Shown here in pieces: positions 18,579-27,992 of a stretch of DNA of 64,000 nt (position 1 is the first letter of the stretch; every line of letters starts with the position of its first letter). Source of the stretch: Chelatococcus sp. YT9 (GTDB taxonomy: Bacteria > Pseudomonadota > Alphaproteobacteria > Rhizobiales > Beijerinckiaceae). The DNA is taken from the NCBI RefSeq assembly GCF_018398315.1, contig NZ_JAHBRW010000002.1, forward strand, positions 46,637 through 110,636, given 5' to 3'. The translations under genes were made by a program, and so were the position numbers. Below the pieces are notes generated by a model, which was given only the letters and a program-made list of their open reading frames with translations, was not told where the DNA came from and did no database searches.

Positions 18579-20390
18579 ATGACAGATATCACTCTCGCCT
18601 CCCCCGCTCCCTCGCGGTTCGCCGGCGTGACCTGGCGCAATCTGGTTGCGCTCGTCGTCTTCCTGGCTGCGCTCTTTATTATTCCGGTGATGATAGATGA
18701 TGACTTCATCTATCACATCTTCGTCACGCTGTTCATCTTCGCGGCACTGTCGACCGCATGGAACATCGTCGGTGGCTTTGCCGGACAGTTGTCGCTAGGC
18801 CATGCCATCTTCTATGGCCTCGGCGCCTATGTCGGCATCATCCTGATGAACATGGGCATCAGCCCTTGGCTCGGCATGTTCGCGGGCGCTGCGGTTTCGA
18901 TCGTCGTGGCAATCGCGATCAGCTATCCTTGCTTCAGGCTGCGCGGTCCCTTCTTCGCTTTGGCGACCATCGCCTTCCTGGAAGTGTTCCGCGTCATCGC
19001 GCTGCATTTCCGCGACCTTACGGGTGGCGCCACCGGTCTGATGATCCCGCTGAAATTCGGCTGGGAGTGGATGGTCTTCCGGGAGCGCCTGCCGCCGCTC
19101 ATCATCGCCTTCGGCATGCTTTTGGTTTGCCTGGCCGTTGCCTGGTGGATCCGTTCGCATCGCATCGGCTTCCAGCTGGTCGCCACGCGCGAGCGCGAAT
19201 CCGCCGCGAAAGCCGCCGGCGTCAATACCGTGAAGGTTCGCCTCATCGCCGTGTCGGTTTCGGCGGCGCTGACCGCCATGGTCGGCACCTTCCACGCCAT
19301 GTACCTCACCTTCATCGAGCCAGCGGCGATGTTCTCGCTGCCTCTCTCGATCCAGATCGCCATGTTCGCCCTCATCGGCGGCATCGGCACGGTCTTCGGC
19401 CCCTTGCTCGGGGCGGTGCTCCTGGTGCCGATCTCGGAGGTGGCGCGCGGCTGGCTCGGCGCGCACGCGCTCGGGCTGCACGGCTTCGTCTACGGCGCGG
19501 TGCTGATCCTCGTCGTGCTCTTCATGCCCAATGGTTTGATGGGTTTGCTCGCGCGGCTGAATGGCGGCGGCGCCACGGCCGTCTCCCGGCAAAAGCAGGC
19601 CAGCGCCGTCGCGGCGGCCCCGGCAGCGGCGACGCGGGCTCCGCTGGGAGAGGAGATCGTCAAGGTGGAAGCCCTGCAGAAGCACTTCGGCGGGCTGCAT
19701 GTCACCAACAATGTCGGCTTCACCCTGCGCGAGGGGGAGATCCTCGGCCTGATCGGCCCGAATGGCGCCGGCAAGACCACTGTGTTCAACATGATCTCGG
19801 GCTTTCTGGCGCCGGACAGCGGCTCGGTCACGGTGCGCGGCGCCGATGGCAATTGGCACAAACCCGTGACGCCGGCGGATTTCGCGGCGATCGGCGTCGG
19901 CCGCACCTTCCAGATCGTCCAGCCCTTCGCGGCCATGACCGTCGAGGAAAACATCATGGTCGGCGCGTTCCATCGCTTCAGCGACGTCCATGAGGCGCGC
20001 GAGGTGGCACGCGAGACGGCTCACCGGATGGGACTGGGTCCCTGGCTCGATGCCGAGGCCCGCGGCCTGACCATCGGCGGCCTGAAGCGGCTGGAGATGG
20101 CCCGCGTCATGGCGATGAAGCCCCGCGTCCTTCTGCTCGACGAGGTGATGGCTGGCATCAACCAGACGGATGTGCGCCGCGCCATCGACTTGACCCTGTC
20201 AATCCGCGACAGCGGCGTCAGCATCATCGCCATCGAGCATGTCATGCAGGCGGTGATGTCGCTCTCGGACCGGGTCATCGTGCTGTCCTCCGGACAGATT
20301 ATCGCTCAGGGCAAGCCGCAGGAGGTGGTGCGCGATCCCACGGTCATCGAAGCCTATCTCGGCAAGGAATTTGTCCATGCTCAAGCTTGA
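18579..20390 (+). CDS. fused LivM permease-LivG ATPase
   Basis: 603 residues. Residues 1-330 are a LivM-type permease (motif WNIVGGFAGQLSLGHA and GPFFALATIAF). A linker rich in Ala (about 331-352) leads to a LivG-type ABC ATPase (355-603) with Walker A GPNGAGKTT and the LivG-specific VGRTFQIVQPF. LivM and LivG are usually separate; the fusion makes one polypeptide. The ABC signature is degenerate (TIGGLKRLEMARVMA instead of LSGGQ), as is usual for LivG relatives. Three GCCATGACA copies precede the start. The end overlaps the LivF gene. Confidence 0.92.
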   Translation: MTDITLASPAPSRFAGVTWRNLVALVVFLAALFIIPVMIDDDFIYHIFVTLFIFAALSTAWNIVGGFAGQLSLGHAIFYGLGAYVGIILMNMGISPWLGMFAGAAVSIVVAIAISYPCFRLRGPFFALATIAFLEVFRVIALHFRDLTGGATGLMIPLKFGWEWMVFRERLPPLIIAFGMLLVCLAVAWWIRSHRIGFQLVATRERESAAKAAGVNTVKVRLIAVSVSAALTAMVGTFHAMYLTFIEPAAMFSLPLSIQIAMFALIGGIGTVFGPLLGAVLLVPISEVARGWLGAHALGLHGFVYGAVLILVVLFMPNGLMGLLARLNGGGATAVSRQKQASAVAAAPAAATRAPLGEEIVKVEALQKHFGGLHVTNNVGFTLREGEILGLIGPNGAGKTTVFNMISGFLAPDSGSVTVRGADGNWHKPVTPADFAAIGVGRTFQIVQPFAAMTVEENIMVGAFHRFSDVHEAREVARETAHRMGLGPWLDAEARGLTIGGLKRLEMARVMAMKPRVLLLDEVMAGINQTDVRRAIDLTLSIRDSGVSIIAIEHVMQAVMSLSDRVIVLSSGQIIAQGKPQEVVRDPTVIEAYLGKEFVHAQA

Positions 20391-21081
20391 GAACATCGAT
20401 GCCGGATACGGCGCCACCACGATCCTGCACGACGTCTCACTGGAGGTGAACGCCGGCGAGGTGGTGACGATCGTCGGCGCCAATGGCGCCGGCAAGACAA
20501 CCACGCTGCGCACGATCGCCGGACTGATCAGGCCAACGTCGGGTCGCATCCTCTTCGAGGGGCAGGACATCACGCGCCTCTCCGCTCACGAGACGGTCGA
20601 CCTCGGCATTACGCTCATTCCGGAAGGGCGCCAGCTCTTTCCGGAGATGACCGTGCACGAGAACCTGCTGATGGGGGCCTATCGCAGCGCAGCTCGTGAG
20701 AAGCAGGCCGATACGCTGGAGGAAGTGCTCACGTTGTTTCCGCGTGTGCGTGAGCGCCTTGACCAGAATGCCGCCTCGCTGTCCGGCGGCGAGCAGCAGA
20801 TGGTTGCCATCGCGCGGGGCATGATGGCCCGCCCGAAGCTCCTCATGTTCGATGAGCCCTCGCTTGGCCTTGCCCCCATCATCGTCGCGCAGGTCTTCGA
20901 CGTGATCGACTCGATCGTCAAGACGGGCGCGACGGTGTTGATCGTGGAGCAGAACGTCTTCCACACCCTGAAGGCGGCGGATCGTGGCTATGTGCTCGAG
21001 AACGGCGAGATCGTGCTAACGGACAGCGGCGAGGCCCTGCTCGCCAATGATCACGTCCGCCAGGCCTATCTGGGTATTTAG
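20377..21081 (+). CDS. livF: branched-chain ABC transporter ATPase LivF
   Basis: 234 residues from the ATG at 20377, which overlaps the 3' end of the LivM-LivG gene by 14 bp; a TTG at 20371 is the alternative. Walker A GANGAGKTT, signature LSGGEQQM, Walker B LLMFDEPSLGLAP and the LivF-type ITLIPEGRQLFPEMTV are all present. It is the second ATPase subunit of the importer. Confidence 0.93.
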   Translation: MLKLENIDAGYGATTILHDVSLEVNAGEVVTIVGANGAGKTTTLRTIAGLIRPTSGRILFEGQDITRLSAHETVDLGITLIPEGRQLFPEMTVHENLLMGAYRSAAREKQADTLEEVLTLFPRVRERLDQNAASLSGGEQQMVAIARGMMARPKLLMFDEPSLGLAPIIVAQVFDVIDSIVKTGATVLIVEQNVFHTLKAADRGYVLENGEIVLTDSGEALLANDHVRQAYLGI

Positions 21082-21170
21082 GCCTATCTCGGCATCTGCA
21101 TGCCTTCCACGCGTGAACTCCGCACAGAACTGCGCAATCCTGAGCAAGTTCCAAAGACTGGGCAATTGTC

Positions 21171-21977
21171 ATGGCAACACGTGAAGTCAATCCCGCCGAT
21201 ATCGCAGTCCGGCCGAGCCATCAGGGCCGCCGCGTCCTCGTCACCGGCGCCGGCCGCGGCATCGGGCAAGCGATCGCCCTCGGTTTCGCCCGCCGCGGCG
21301 CCACTGTCGGCGTCGCCGACGTGACGAAGGCCGATGTCGATGCCACGGTCGCGGCGATCGCGGCGGCGGGCGGCAAGGCCCTGCCGCTCGTTCTCGACGT
21401 CGCCGATTACGACGCGGTGGACAAGGGGCTGGCGGAGGCCGCCCGCGCGATCGGCGGACCGTTCGATACCATCATCAACAATGCAGGTATCTCGCCGAAG
21501 CACGACGGCGTCGCCCACAAGGTTTGGGAGATGGATCCTGCCGAATGGAGCCGCGTCGTCGCGGTCAACCTGTCCGGCCCCTTCAACACCATCCGCGCGC
21601 TGAGCCCTTTCATGCGCGAGGCCGGACGCGGCTGGATCGTCAATATGTCTTCCGTCGCCGGCAAGACCTATTCGCCGATCGTCGCCTGCCACTATGCGGC
21701 GACCAAGTCGGCGCTGATCGGCTTCACCAAGCATCTCGCCACCGAGTTCGGCCCATTCGGCATCCGCGTCAATGCGCTGGCCCCCGGCCGTATCGAGACG
21801 CCGATGGTCAAGGCCGTGGCCGGCGCCGTCAACGACGAACAGGTGCGCCTGACCCCCATGGGCCGCCTCGGCGGGCCGGACGAGGTCGCCGATGTCGCGC
21901 TCTATCTGACTTCGGCGGAGGCAAGCTTCGTCACCGGCCAGACGGTGGATGTCGCAGGCGGCCTCTATATGACCTGA
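21171..21977 (+). CDS. SDR family oxidoreductase (3-oxoacyl-ACP-reductase-like)
   Basis: 268 residues of a classical short-chain dehydrogenase. It has the cofactor motif TGAGRGIG near residue 26, NNAG near 105, a catalytic Ser in MSSVAG and the Tyr-x-x-x-Lys pair in YAATK. The C-terminal GQTVDVAGG is typical. Cytoplasmic NAD(P)-dependent alcohol/ketone interconversion. It follows the Liv importer by about 90 bp and precedes the AroE-like gene, so it probably acts on the imported compound. Confidence 0.9.
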   Translation: MATREVNPADIAVRPSHQGRRVLVTGAGRGIGQAIALGFARRGATVGVADVTKADVDATVAAIAAAGGKALPLVLDVADYDAVDKGLAEAARAIGGPFDTIINNAGISPKHDGVAHKVWEMDPAEWSRVVAVNLSGPFNTIRALSPFMREAGRGWIVNMSSVAGKTYSPIVACHYAATKSALIGFTKHLATEFGPFGIRVNALAPGRIETPMVKAVAGAVNDEQVRLTPMGRLGGPDEVADVALYLTSAEASFVTGQTVDVAGGLYMT

Positions 21978-22081
21978 GCTTGCGCCCGGTCTAGCCATCG
22001 GCAAAGCTGGGGCTCCGCAGCGGAGGCGAACGGCACGTCTGGAAGAACGGCAATACTGCCACAGCGGCATGGGACGGAACA

Positions 22082-22876
22082 ATGCAAGAGATTACCGGGC
22101 GCACGCGGATACTCGGCATCCTGGCCGACCCGATCTACCACGTGAAAACGCCGCAGGTGATGAATACGCTGCTCGCGCGGCACAACGTCGATGCCGTTCT
22201 CGTGCCCTTCCACGTGGCGCCCGGGCAGCTCCGGACGCTGCTGGACGGTCTTCGGACGATGCAGAACTTCGGCGGCTTCATTGCCACGGTGCCGCACAAG
22301 CCGGCGATGCTGGAGCTCTGCGACGAGACAACGCCGGAAGCACGGTACATCGGCGCCGTGAACTGTGTGCGGCGAGAAGCCGACGGTCGCATGGTCGGCG
22401 CCATGCTCGACGGCATCGGCTTCGTCGAGGCGCTGCGGACCTCCGGTGTGGAGCCGAAGGGCCTGCGCGCTTATCTCGCCGGCGCGGGCGGCGCAGCGAG
22501 CGCGATCGCCTTCGCGCTTGCCGAGGCCGGCGTTCGCGAGCTCACCATCGCCAACCGCACGCGGGACAAGGCCGAGGCGCTTGCTGGCCGTGTGCGCGGG
22601 ATTTATCCAACGCTCCCCGTGAGCACGGATGCGGACCAGGTCGCCGCGCAGGATATCATCGTCAACGGGACGTCGCTCGGCATGCGCCCGGACGATCCAC
22701 TGCCTCTCGACGTGGCGCAGATCGAGCCCCGGCAATTTGTCGCCGAGGTGATCATGGACCCTGAGATGACGCCTCTCCTGAAGGCCGCAGAAGCGAGGGG
22801 GTGCCGGATCCAACGGGGGCTGCCCATGCTGGAATCCCAGATCGTTCTCATGGCGCGGCACATGGGTGCGCTTTGA
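22082..22876 (+). CDS. shikimate dehydrogenase (AroE)-like protein
   Basis: 264 residues, AroE length. The catalytic lysine motif VPHK (about 63-66) and the DGIGF turn (about 111-115) are kept, and the Rossmann loop GAGGAASA is present. At the N-terminus, the usual SxS-P-H-N shikimate pocket is replaced by DPIYHVKTPQVMN, so the 1-carboxylate contact differs. This marks a catabolic AroE paralogue (quinate/shikimate-like or another ligand) rather than the housekeeping enzyme. Its setting in an importer/oxidoreductase cluster agrees. Confidence 0.82.
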   Translation: MQEITGRTRILGILADPIYHVKTPQVMNTLLARHNVDAVLVPFHVAPGQLRTLLDGLRTMQNFGGFIATVPHKPAMLELCDETTPEARYIGAVNCVRREADGRMVGAMLDGIGFVEALRTSGVEPKGLRAYLAGAGGAASAIAFALAEAGVRELTIANRTRDKAEALAGRVRGIYPTLPVSTDADQVAAQDIIVNGTSLGMRPDDPLPLDVAQIEPRQFVAEVIMDPEMTPLLKAAEARGCRIQRGLPMLESQIVLMARHMGAL

Positions 22877-22940
22877 CCCTTCTTGACTGCATTCGGCGGG
22901 ATCGCCGGCTTCTGTCGCAGTAACCCGGACGACACCGCCC

Positions 22941-24584
22941 ATGACCGATATCTCCGCTGAAACCTTCGACTACATCATTGTCGGCGGCGGCACCGCAGGT
23001 TGCGTCCTTGCCAATCGCCTCACCGCCTCGGGGCAGCATTCTGTCCTTCTGCTGGAGGCTGGTCGGGAGGCCAGAAGCCCATGGGTTCCCATACCCGCCG
23101 GCTTCAGCAAGCTTCTTACCAATCCGACTTACAACTGGCGCTTCCAGACCGAACCCGAGGAGGCCACCGGCAATCGCGTCATCGCGGTGCCGCGCGGCAA
23201 GGGGCTTGGTGGCTCTACCCTGATCAACGGCATGATCTATGTGCGCGGACAGCCGCAGGACTATGACGGCTGGGCGCAGCGGGGCTGTCTCGGCTGGAGC
23301 TTCGAGGATGTCCTGCCCTATTTCAAGCGGCTGGAGGACTATGAGGGCGTCACGGGCGGCCTGCGCGCCCGTGGCGGGCCGCTTCCCCTCGTCGAGGTGG
23401 CGGAGCGCCCGGCCATCGCCGAGGCGTTCATCGCGGCGGCCGGCCAGGCCGGCTTCCAGCGCAATCCCGACTACAACGGGGAAAGCCAGGACGGCTTCGG
23501 CTATTATCAGGTGAACCAGCGCAACGGCCGGCGCGTCAGCGCGGCGGAAGCCTATCTCAAACCTGCTCGGGGCCGCTCCAATCTCGCGGTGCGCACGGAT
23601 GCCCATGTGCTGCGCGTGGTCTTCGAGGGCGGCCGCGCGGTCGGCGTCATGGTGAACGTCGCCGGCCAGACCCAGCGCTTCTCGGCGCGCGCCGAGGTCA
23701 TCCTGGCGGCAGGCGCCGCGCAGACGCCCCAACTGCTGGAGCTCTCCGGCATCGGCGATCCCGCAATCCTGCAGGCGCTCGACATTCCCGTCCAGGCCGC
23801 GCTGCCTGGCGTTGGCGCGAACTACATCGATCATTTCTGCACACGTATGAACTGGCGGGTCAAGCAGCCCATCACACTCAACGAGCAGACGCGTGGGGCA
23901 AGGCTTGGTCTTTCAGTCCTGCAGTATCTGGCGACGCGGCGCGGCATCCTCACACTCGGCACCGGCCTCGCCTTCGGCTTCGTGCGTACGCGCCCTGAGC
24001 TTGCCGGGCCCGATGTGCAGTATTTCTTCATGCACGCGAGTTACGCCAACGCGGCTGAACGCAAGCTCGACCGTTTACCCGGCATGACCATTGGCGTCAC
24101 CCAGCTGCGTCCGGAATCGCGCGGCACCATCCACGCCATCTCACCCGACCCGCTGCGCGCACCCGCCATCCGCCCCAATTTCCTGGCCGCAGCGGAGGAT
24201 CGCCGCGCCATGGTGGAAGGCATGAAGATCGCACGCCATATCGTGGATCAGGCTGCCATGGACCCCTATCGCCAGATCGAGTTGGCACCGGGCCCGGACT
24301 GCCGCAGCGACGCAGACTGGCTCGCCTTTGCCCGCCGTGACGGCCAGACCATTTATCACATCTGCGGCACCTGCCGCATGGGGCGGGACAGTCTGGCGGT
24401 CACCGATCCAGAACTGCGGGTTCACGGTGTCGAAGGGCTGCGGATCGTCGACGCCTCGATCATGCCGACGATCGTCTCGGGCAATACGCAGGCGGCCGTC
24501 TTCATGATTGCCGAGAAAGCCGCGGACATGATCCTGTCCTCCGCGCGACAGACAGCGCGACCGAGCAGGGCTGCGGCGAGCTGA
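22941..24584 (+). CDS. GMC family FAD-dependent oxidoreductase (choline dehydrogenase-like)
   Basis: 547 residues. The FAD motif GGGTAGCVLANRL sits near residue 14. The GMC signature GGSTLINGMIYVRGQ lies near 89, and the second signature GAAQTPQLLELSGIG near 256. The C-terminal active-site region has YHICGTCRMG and SGNTQAAVFMIAEKAAD, giving the conserved His and Asn. Such enzymes oxidise primary alcohols or polyols and pass electrons to quinones or carriers. No signal peptide. Substrate unknown; annotation as choline dehydrogenase would be over-precise. Confidence 0.88.
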   Translation: MTDISAETFDYIIVGGGTAGCVLANRLTASGQHSVLLLEAGREARSPWVPIPAGFSKLLTNPTYNWRFQTEPEEATGNRVIAVPRGKGLGGSTLINGMIYVRGQPQDYDGWAQRGCLGWSFEDVLPYFKRLEDYEGVTGGLRARGGPLPLVEVAERPAIAEAFIAAAGQAGFQRNPDYNGESQDGFGYYQVNQRNGRRVSAAEAYLKPARGRSNLAVRTDAHVLRVVFEGGRAVGVMVNVAGQTQRFSARAEVILAAGAAQTPQLLELSGIGDPAILQALDIPVQAALPGVGANYIDHFCTRMNWRVKQPITLNEQTRGARLGLSVLQYLATRRGILTLGTGLAFGFVRTRPELAGPDVQYFFMHASYANAAERKLDRLPGMTIGVTQLRPESRGTIHAISPDPLRAPAIRPNFLAAAEDRRAMVEGMKIARHIVDQAAMDPYRQIELAPGPDCRSDADWLAFARRDGQTIYHICGTCRMGRDSLAVTDPELRVHGVEGLRIVDASIMPTIVSGNTQAAVFMIAEKAADMILSSARQTARPSRAAAS

Positions 24585-24686
24585 CCCCATGCCGACAAGG
24601 TGAACACATCCGCGTCCTTGCCTGGATCCATGATATGATCACCGCGCAGGTGAGCGCAGAAGGCTCTCATACAGGGAGACTAAGCC

Positions 24687-25859
24687 TTGGATAAAGATCC
24701 TATCGTCATTGCCGCCATCGCACGCACCCCGATGGGCGGGTTCCAGGGCGAACTCAAGGGGCACTCCGCTCCGGAACTCGGCGCCGTTGCCATCAAGGCG
24801 GCCGTGCAACGTGCGGCGCTCACCGGTGACGACATCGATGAGGTCTTGATGGGCAACGTGCTCAGCGCCGGCGTCGGCCAAGCCCCAGCGCGCCAGGCCG
24901 CTCTCGGCGCGGGCTTGCCACAAGCTGTTCCCTGCACGACCGTCAGCAAGGTCTGCGGGTCGGGCATGAAGGCCGTGATGCTCGGGCACGATCTGATCGC
25001 TGCCGGCAGTGCAAATGTCGTGGTGGCAGGCGGGATGGAGAGCATGACAAATGCGCCCTATCTGCTGGACCGTGCACGCCAGGGCCTGCGCCTCGGCCAC
25101 GGGCGCGCGCTCGACCACATGTTCCTCGACGGTCTCGAAGACGCGTACGACAAGGGCCGCCTGATGGGCAGCTTCGCCGAGGACACCGCGCAGCACTACC
25201 AGTTCACACGCGAGATGCAGGATCGCTATGCGCTGACCTCGCTGGAACGTGCCAACCGTGCCATCGCGGACGGGGAGTTTTCATCGGAGATCGTGCCTGT
25301 ACCAGCAGGTGTCGATGCCATCCGCATCGACGAACAGCCCGGGAAAGCGAAGCCCGATAAAATCCCAACGCTGAAGCCCGCGTTCCGCGCTGACGGCACC
25401 GTCACCGCCGCGAACGCCTCCTCCATCTCAGACGGCGCCGCTGCCCTCGTCTTGATGCGTCGGTCGGAAGCGGAGCGTCGGGGGATCACGCCTGTCGCGA
25501 TCATCCGCGGACAAGCCGGTCATGCGCGCGCGCCGGCCTGGTTCACAACAGCCCCCGTCGGCGCGCTCGAAGCCTTGTTCGCGAAGACGGGTTGGACCAA
25601 GGCCGACGTCGATCTCTTCGAGATCAACGAAGCATTCGCGGTGGTGGTACTCGCCGCGATGCGCGAGCTCGACCTGCCACATGACAAGATCAATGTGAAT
25701 GGCGGGGCCTGCGCACTCGGACATCCCATCGGCGCGTCCGGCGCGCGAATCCTCGTTACTCTCGCGGCTGCGCTTGAGCGACGCGGTCTCCGGAAAGGCG
25801 TCGCCACGCTCTGCATCGGAGGCGGAGAGGCAACAGCCGTCGCCATCGAGCGGCTGTAA
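24687..25859 (+). CDS. acetyl-CoA C-acyltransferase (thiolase)
   Basis: 390 residues from a TTG at 24687 with AGGGAGA upstream. Nucleophile Cys lies in KVCGSGM near residue 90. The histidine loop is GGACALGHPIGASG, and the second cysteine is in CIGGGEA. All thiolase catalytic residues are present. It either condenses two acetyl-CoA or cleaves a 3-ketoacyl-CoA. Last gene of the rightward run, about 100 bp after the GMC gene and convergent with the TRAP operon. Confidence 0.93.
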   Translation: MDKDPIVIAAIARTPMGGFQGELKGHSAPELGAVAIKAAVQRAALTGDDIDEVLMGNVLSAGVGQAPARQAALGAGLPQAVPCTTVSKVCGSGMKAVMLGHDLIAAGSANVVVAGGMESMTNAPYLLDRARQGLRLGHGRALDHMFLDGLEDAYDKGRLMGSFAEDTAQHYQFTREMQDRYALTSLERANRAIADGEFSSEIVPVPAGVDAIRIDEQPGKAKPDKIPTLKPAFRADGTVTAANASSISDGAAALVLMRRSEAERRGITPVAIIRGQAGHARAPAWFTTAPVGALEALFAKTGWTKADVDLFEINEAFAVVVLAAMRELDLPHDKINVNGGACALGHPIGASGARILVTLAAALERRGLRKGVATLCIGGGEATAVAIERL

Positions 25860-25945
25860 CTCCCGGATCGGCATCTATCACTTTTGCCAAACACATCCAT
25901 GCTGTGGAAGCGCCGTGCAGTCACGGCGCCCGCATTCTTGCCCAC

Positions 25946-27223
25946 TCAGCCATAGATCAGATTGGGCAGGAACAGGCTGATCGCCGGGACGTAAGTGATC
26001 AGCAGCAGCGCGAGCAGCAACATCGCGAAGATCAGCCAGAAGTAGCGCATGAACTCTGATGACGTGCATCCGACGATGGTGCTCGCCACGAAGATTAGAG
26101 TTGCTACCGGCGGCGTCAACGCGCCGAGCGTCAGGTTGAACACCAGAATGACGCCGAAATGGACGAGGTCCACGCCAAGGCCTGTCATGAGCGGCACCAG
26201 GATCGGCGTCAGTATGATCAGGAGCGGCGGCCCCTCCAGGGCGAGGCCAAGCAGGAGCAGCACCACGTTGATGATCATCAGGATGACGAACTTGTTGTCG
26301 CTGGCACTCAGGAACCAATTCGCAATAGCTTGCGGTAGCCTTTCCCAGGCAATGGCATAATTGAGACCTGTGCTCGAGGCCAGGATGAACATGATTATTG
26401 CTGTGAGAAGTGCCGACTCCTGGAATATCGCCGGGAGTTCCTTGAGTGTCAGCTCCTTGTACACGAAGACGCTGACGACAAGACAATAGAGGGCAACAAA
26501 CGCGCCTAGCTCGGTTGGGGTGAACAGCCCCCCGCGCAGGCCAACCCAGACAAAGACAGGGAACATCAGGGCCCAGAAGCCGCGCTTGACTGCCTGCAGG
26601 AGATCCCCGGCGGTCGCTTTGGGCTGCAGTGGGATTTCGATGGCATGCTGTTTCATGACGAGGAGATTGGCCATCATCAGCGCACCCGCCACGACTATGC
26701 CGGGTAGCACGCCCGCCATGAACAGCCGGCCGATCGACACCTCTGCCATGAGACCATAGAGGATCATCATGATGCTGGGCGGAATGAGGGGCCCGAGAAC
26801 ACCAGCGACCGCAGCCACCGAGGCGGCGAAGCCGCGCGGGTAGCCTTCGCGCACCATCTCCCGGGACACTGTCTTGGAGAGAATCGCCGTATCGGCGGTC
26901 GCCGATCCCGACACTGCGCTGATCAAGGCACCGCCCAGCACGCCGACCTGGGCGAGCCCACCCCGCATGTGGCCGACTGAGACACGGGCGACATCGATGA
27001 GACGCCTCGCTATGCCGCCGCGTTGCATGATCTCGCCAGCGAGCACGAAGAAGGGTATCGCCAACATGGGAAACGACGCCGTGCCACTCGCGATGCGCTG
27101 CGCAAACAAGGCCTCGGGCAGCCCAGCCGCAACGAAATACAGCGCGCAGGGAATAAGAACCGCAAAGGCGATCGGCATGCCGAGGCCGATCAGGACCATG
27201 ACACCGATGAGCATGAGCGTCAT
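25946..27223 (-). CDS. dctM: TRAP transporter large permease DctM
   Basis: 425 residues, strongly hydrophobic, with the DctM motifs GLPEALFAQRIASGT, FFVLAGEIMQRGG and PPSIMMILYG. It is the ion-coupled channel subunit of a tripartite ATP-independent periplasmic importer. The ATG follows the DctQ stop after one base, with GGAGG inside the DctQ tail, so translation is coupled. Confidence 0.94.
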   Translation of the reverse strand: MTLMLIGVMVLIGLGMPIAFAVLIPCALYFVAAGLPEALFAQRIASGTASFPMLAIPFFVLAGEIMQRGGIARRLIDVARVSVGHMRGGLAQVGVLGGALISAVSGSATADTAILSKTVSREMVREGYPRGFAASVAAVAGVLGPLIPPSIMMILYGLMAEVSIGRLFMAGVLPGIVVAGALMMANLLVMKQHAIEIPLQPKATAGDLLQAVKRGFWALMFPVFVWVGLRGGLFTPTELGAFVALYCLVVSVFVYKELTLKELPAIFQESALLTAIIMFILASSTGLNYAIAWERLPQAIANWFLSASDNKFVILMIINVVLLLLGLALEGPPLLIILTPILVPLMTGLGVDLVHFGVILVFNLTLGALTPPVATLIFVASTIVGCTSSEFMRYFWLIFAMLLLALLLITYVPAISLFLPNLIYG

Positions 27224-27224
27224 G

Positions 27225-27734
27225 TCAAACCTCCGGGTCGGTATTGTTTTTTAGTCGTACGCATTCAGCCTGTTGCCAGTTACGTAGAATATCGACGACC
27301 TGGGCGAGAGAATGGATAGCGATAAGAGCAAAGCTGATAGGAATGGCGATGTAGACGTAAAAATACGGCACACCGACCATGTCGATTTCACGGTCCCATG
27401 AATTCATGCTCAGGTTATAGCCGATCCTGACCATGTGGAGCGATACAACAAGGATTGCGCCGGACATCGCAAGATGCAGCCACGGCTTGCCCGCCTTCGG
27501 GATGAATATCGAGAAGCCTTCGATGCCGATGTGCTGCAGTTTTCGAACCGCGCCTGCGCTTCCAAGAAAGACGAGCCATACAAAGAGCGCGGTGGCAACC
27601 TCGGCGGAACCTGCAAAGCTCACATTCAGGACATAGCGACAGAGCACATCGATGATCACAAGAATTGTCATCAATGCCAGCAGTGAGCCGGGGAGAATAT
27701 TTTCCGCCCATTGCACGAAGCGCTTTGCAAACAT
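27225..27734 (-). CDS. dctQ: TRAP transporter small permease DctQ
   Basis: 169 residues from the ATG at 27734; longer in-frame starts up to 27824 would add a non-hydrophobic, improbable N-terminus. Four hydrophobic segments and the DctQ motif DVLCRYVLNVSFAGSAEV are present. It pairs with DctM in the inner membrane. Confidence 0.9.
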   Translation of the reverse strand: MFAKRFVQWAENILPGSLLALMTILVIIDVLCRYVLNVSFAGSAEVATALFVWLVFLGSAGAVRKLQHIGIEGFSIFIPKAGKPWLHLAMSGAILVVSLHMVRIGYNLSMNSWDREIDMVGVPYFYVYIAIPISFALIAIHSLAQVVDILRNWQQAECVRLKNNTDPEV

Positions 27735-27992
27735 GGGACCCCTATCGAGTGCATATCCGGTGGAAGCCGAGCCTGACGAGCGACCGCCTCGTAGAGCTAG
27801 GAACAATAAGCGGGCCAGCGGCACGCCCTCGAAGACGCGCCGCCGGTCACGTATGCCAATGGGTCAAGCCATATTTGGAGGGAACCACCCGGACGCAGAT
27901 CACGTTACGCTTAACGGAATGGGCCCAGGCTGAATGTCGGCTGCCTCTAGGCATATACTAGAGTCGAGGCGTGAGGTTGACGGTTTTATTTT

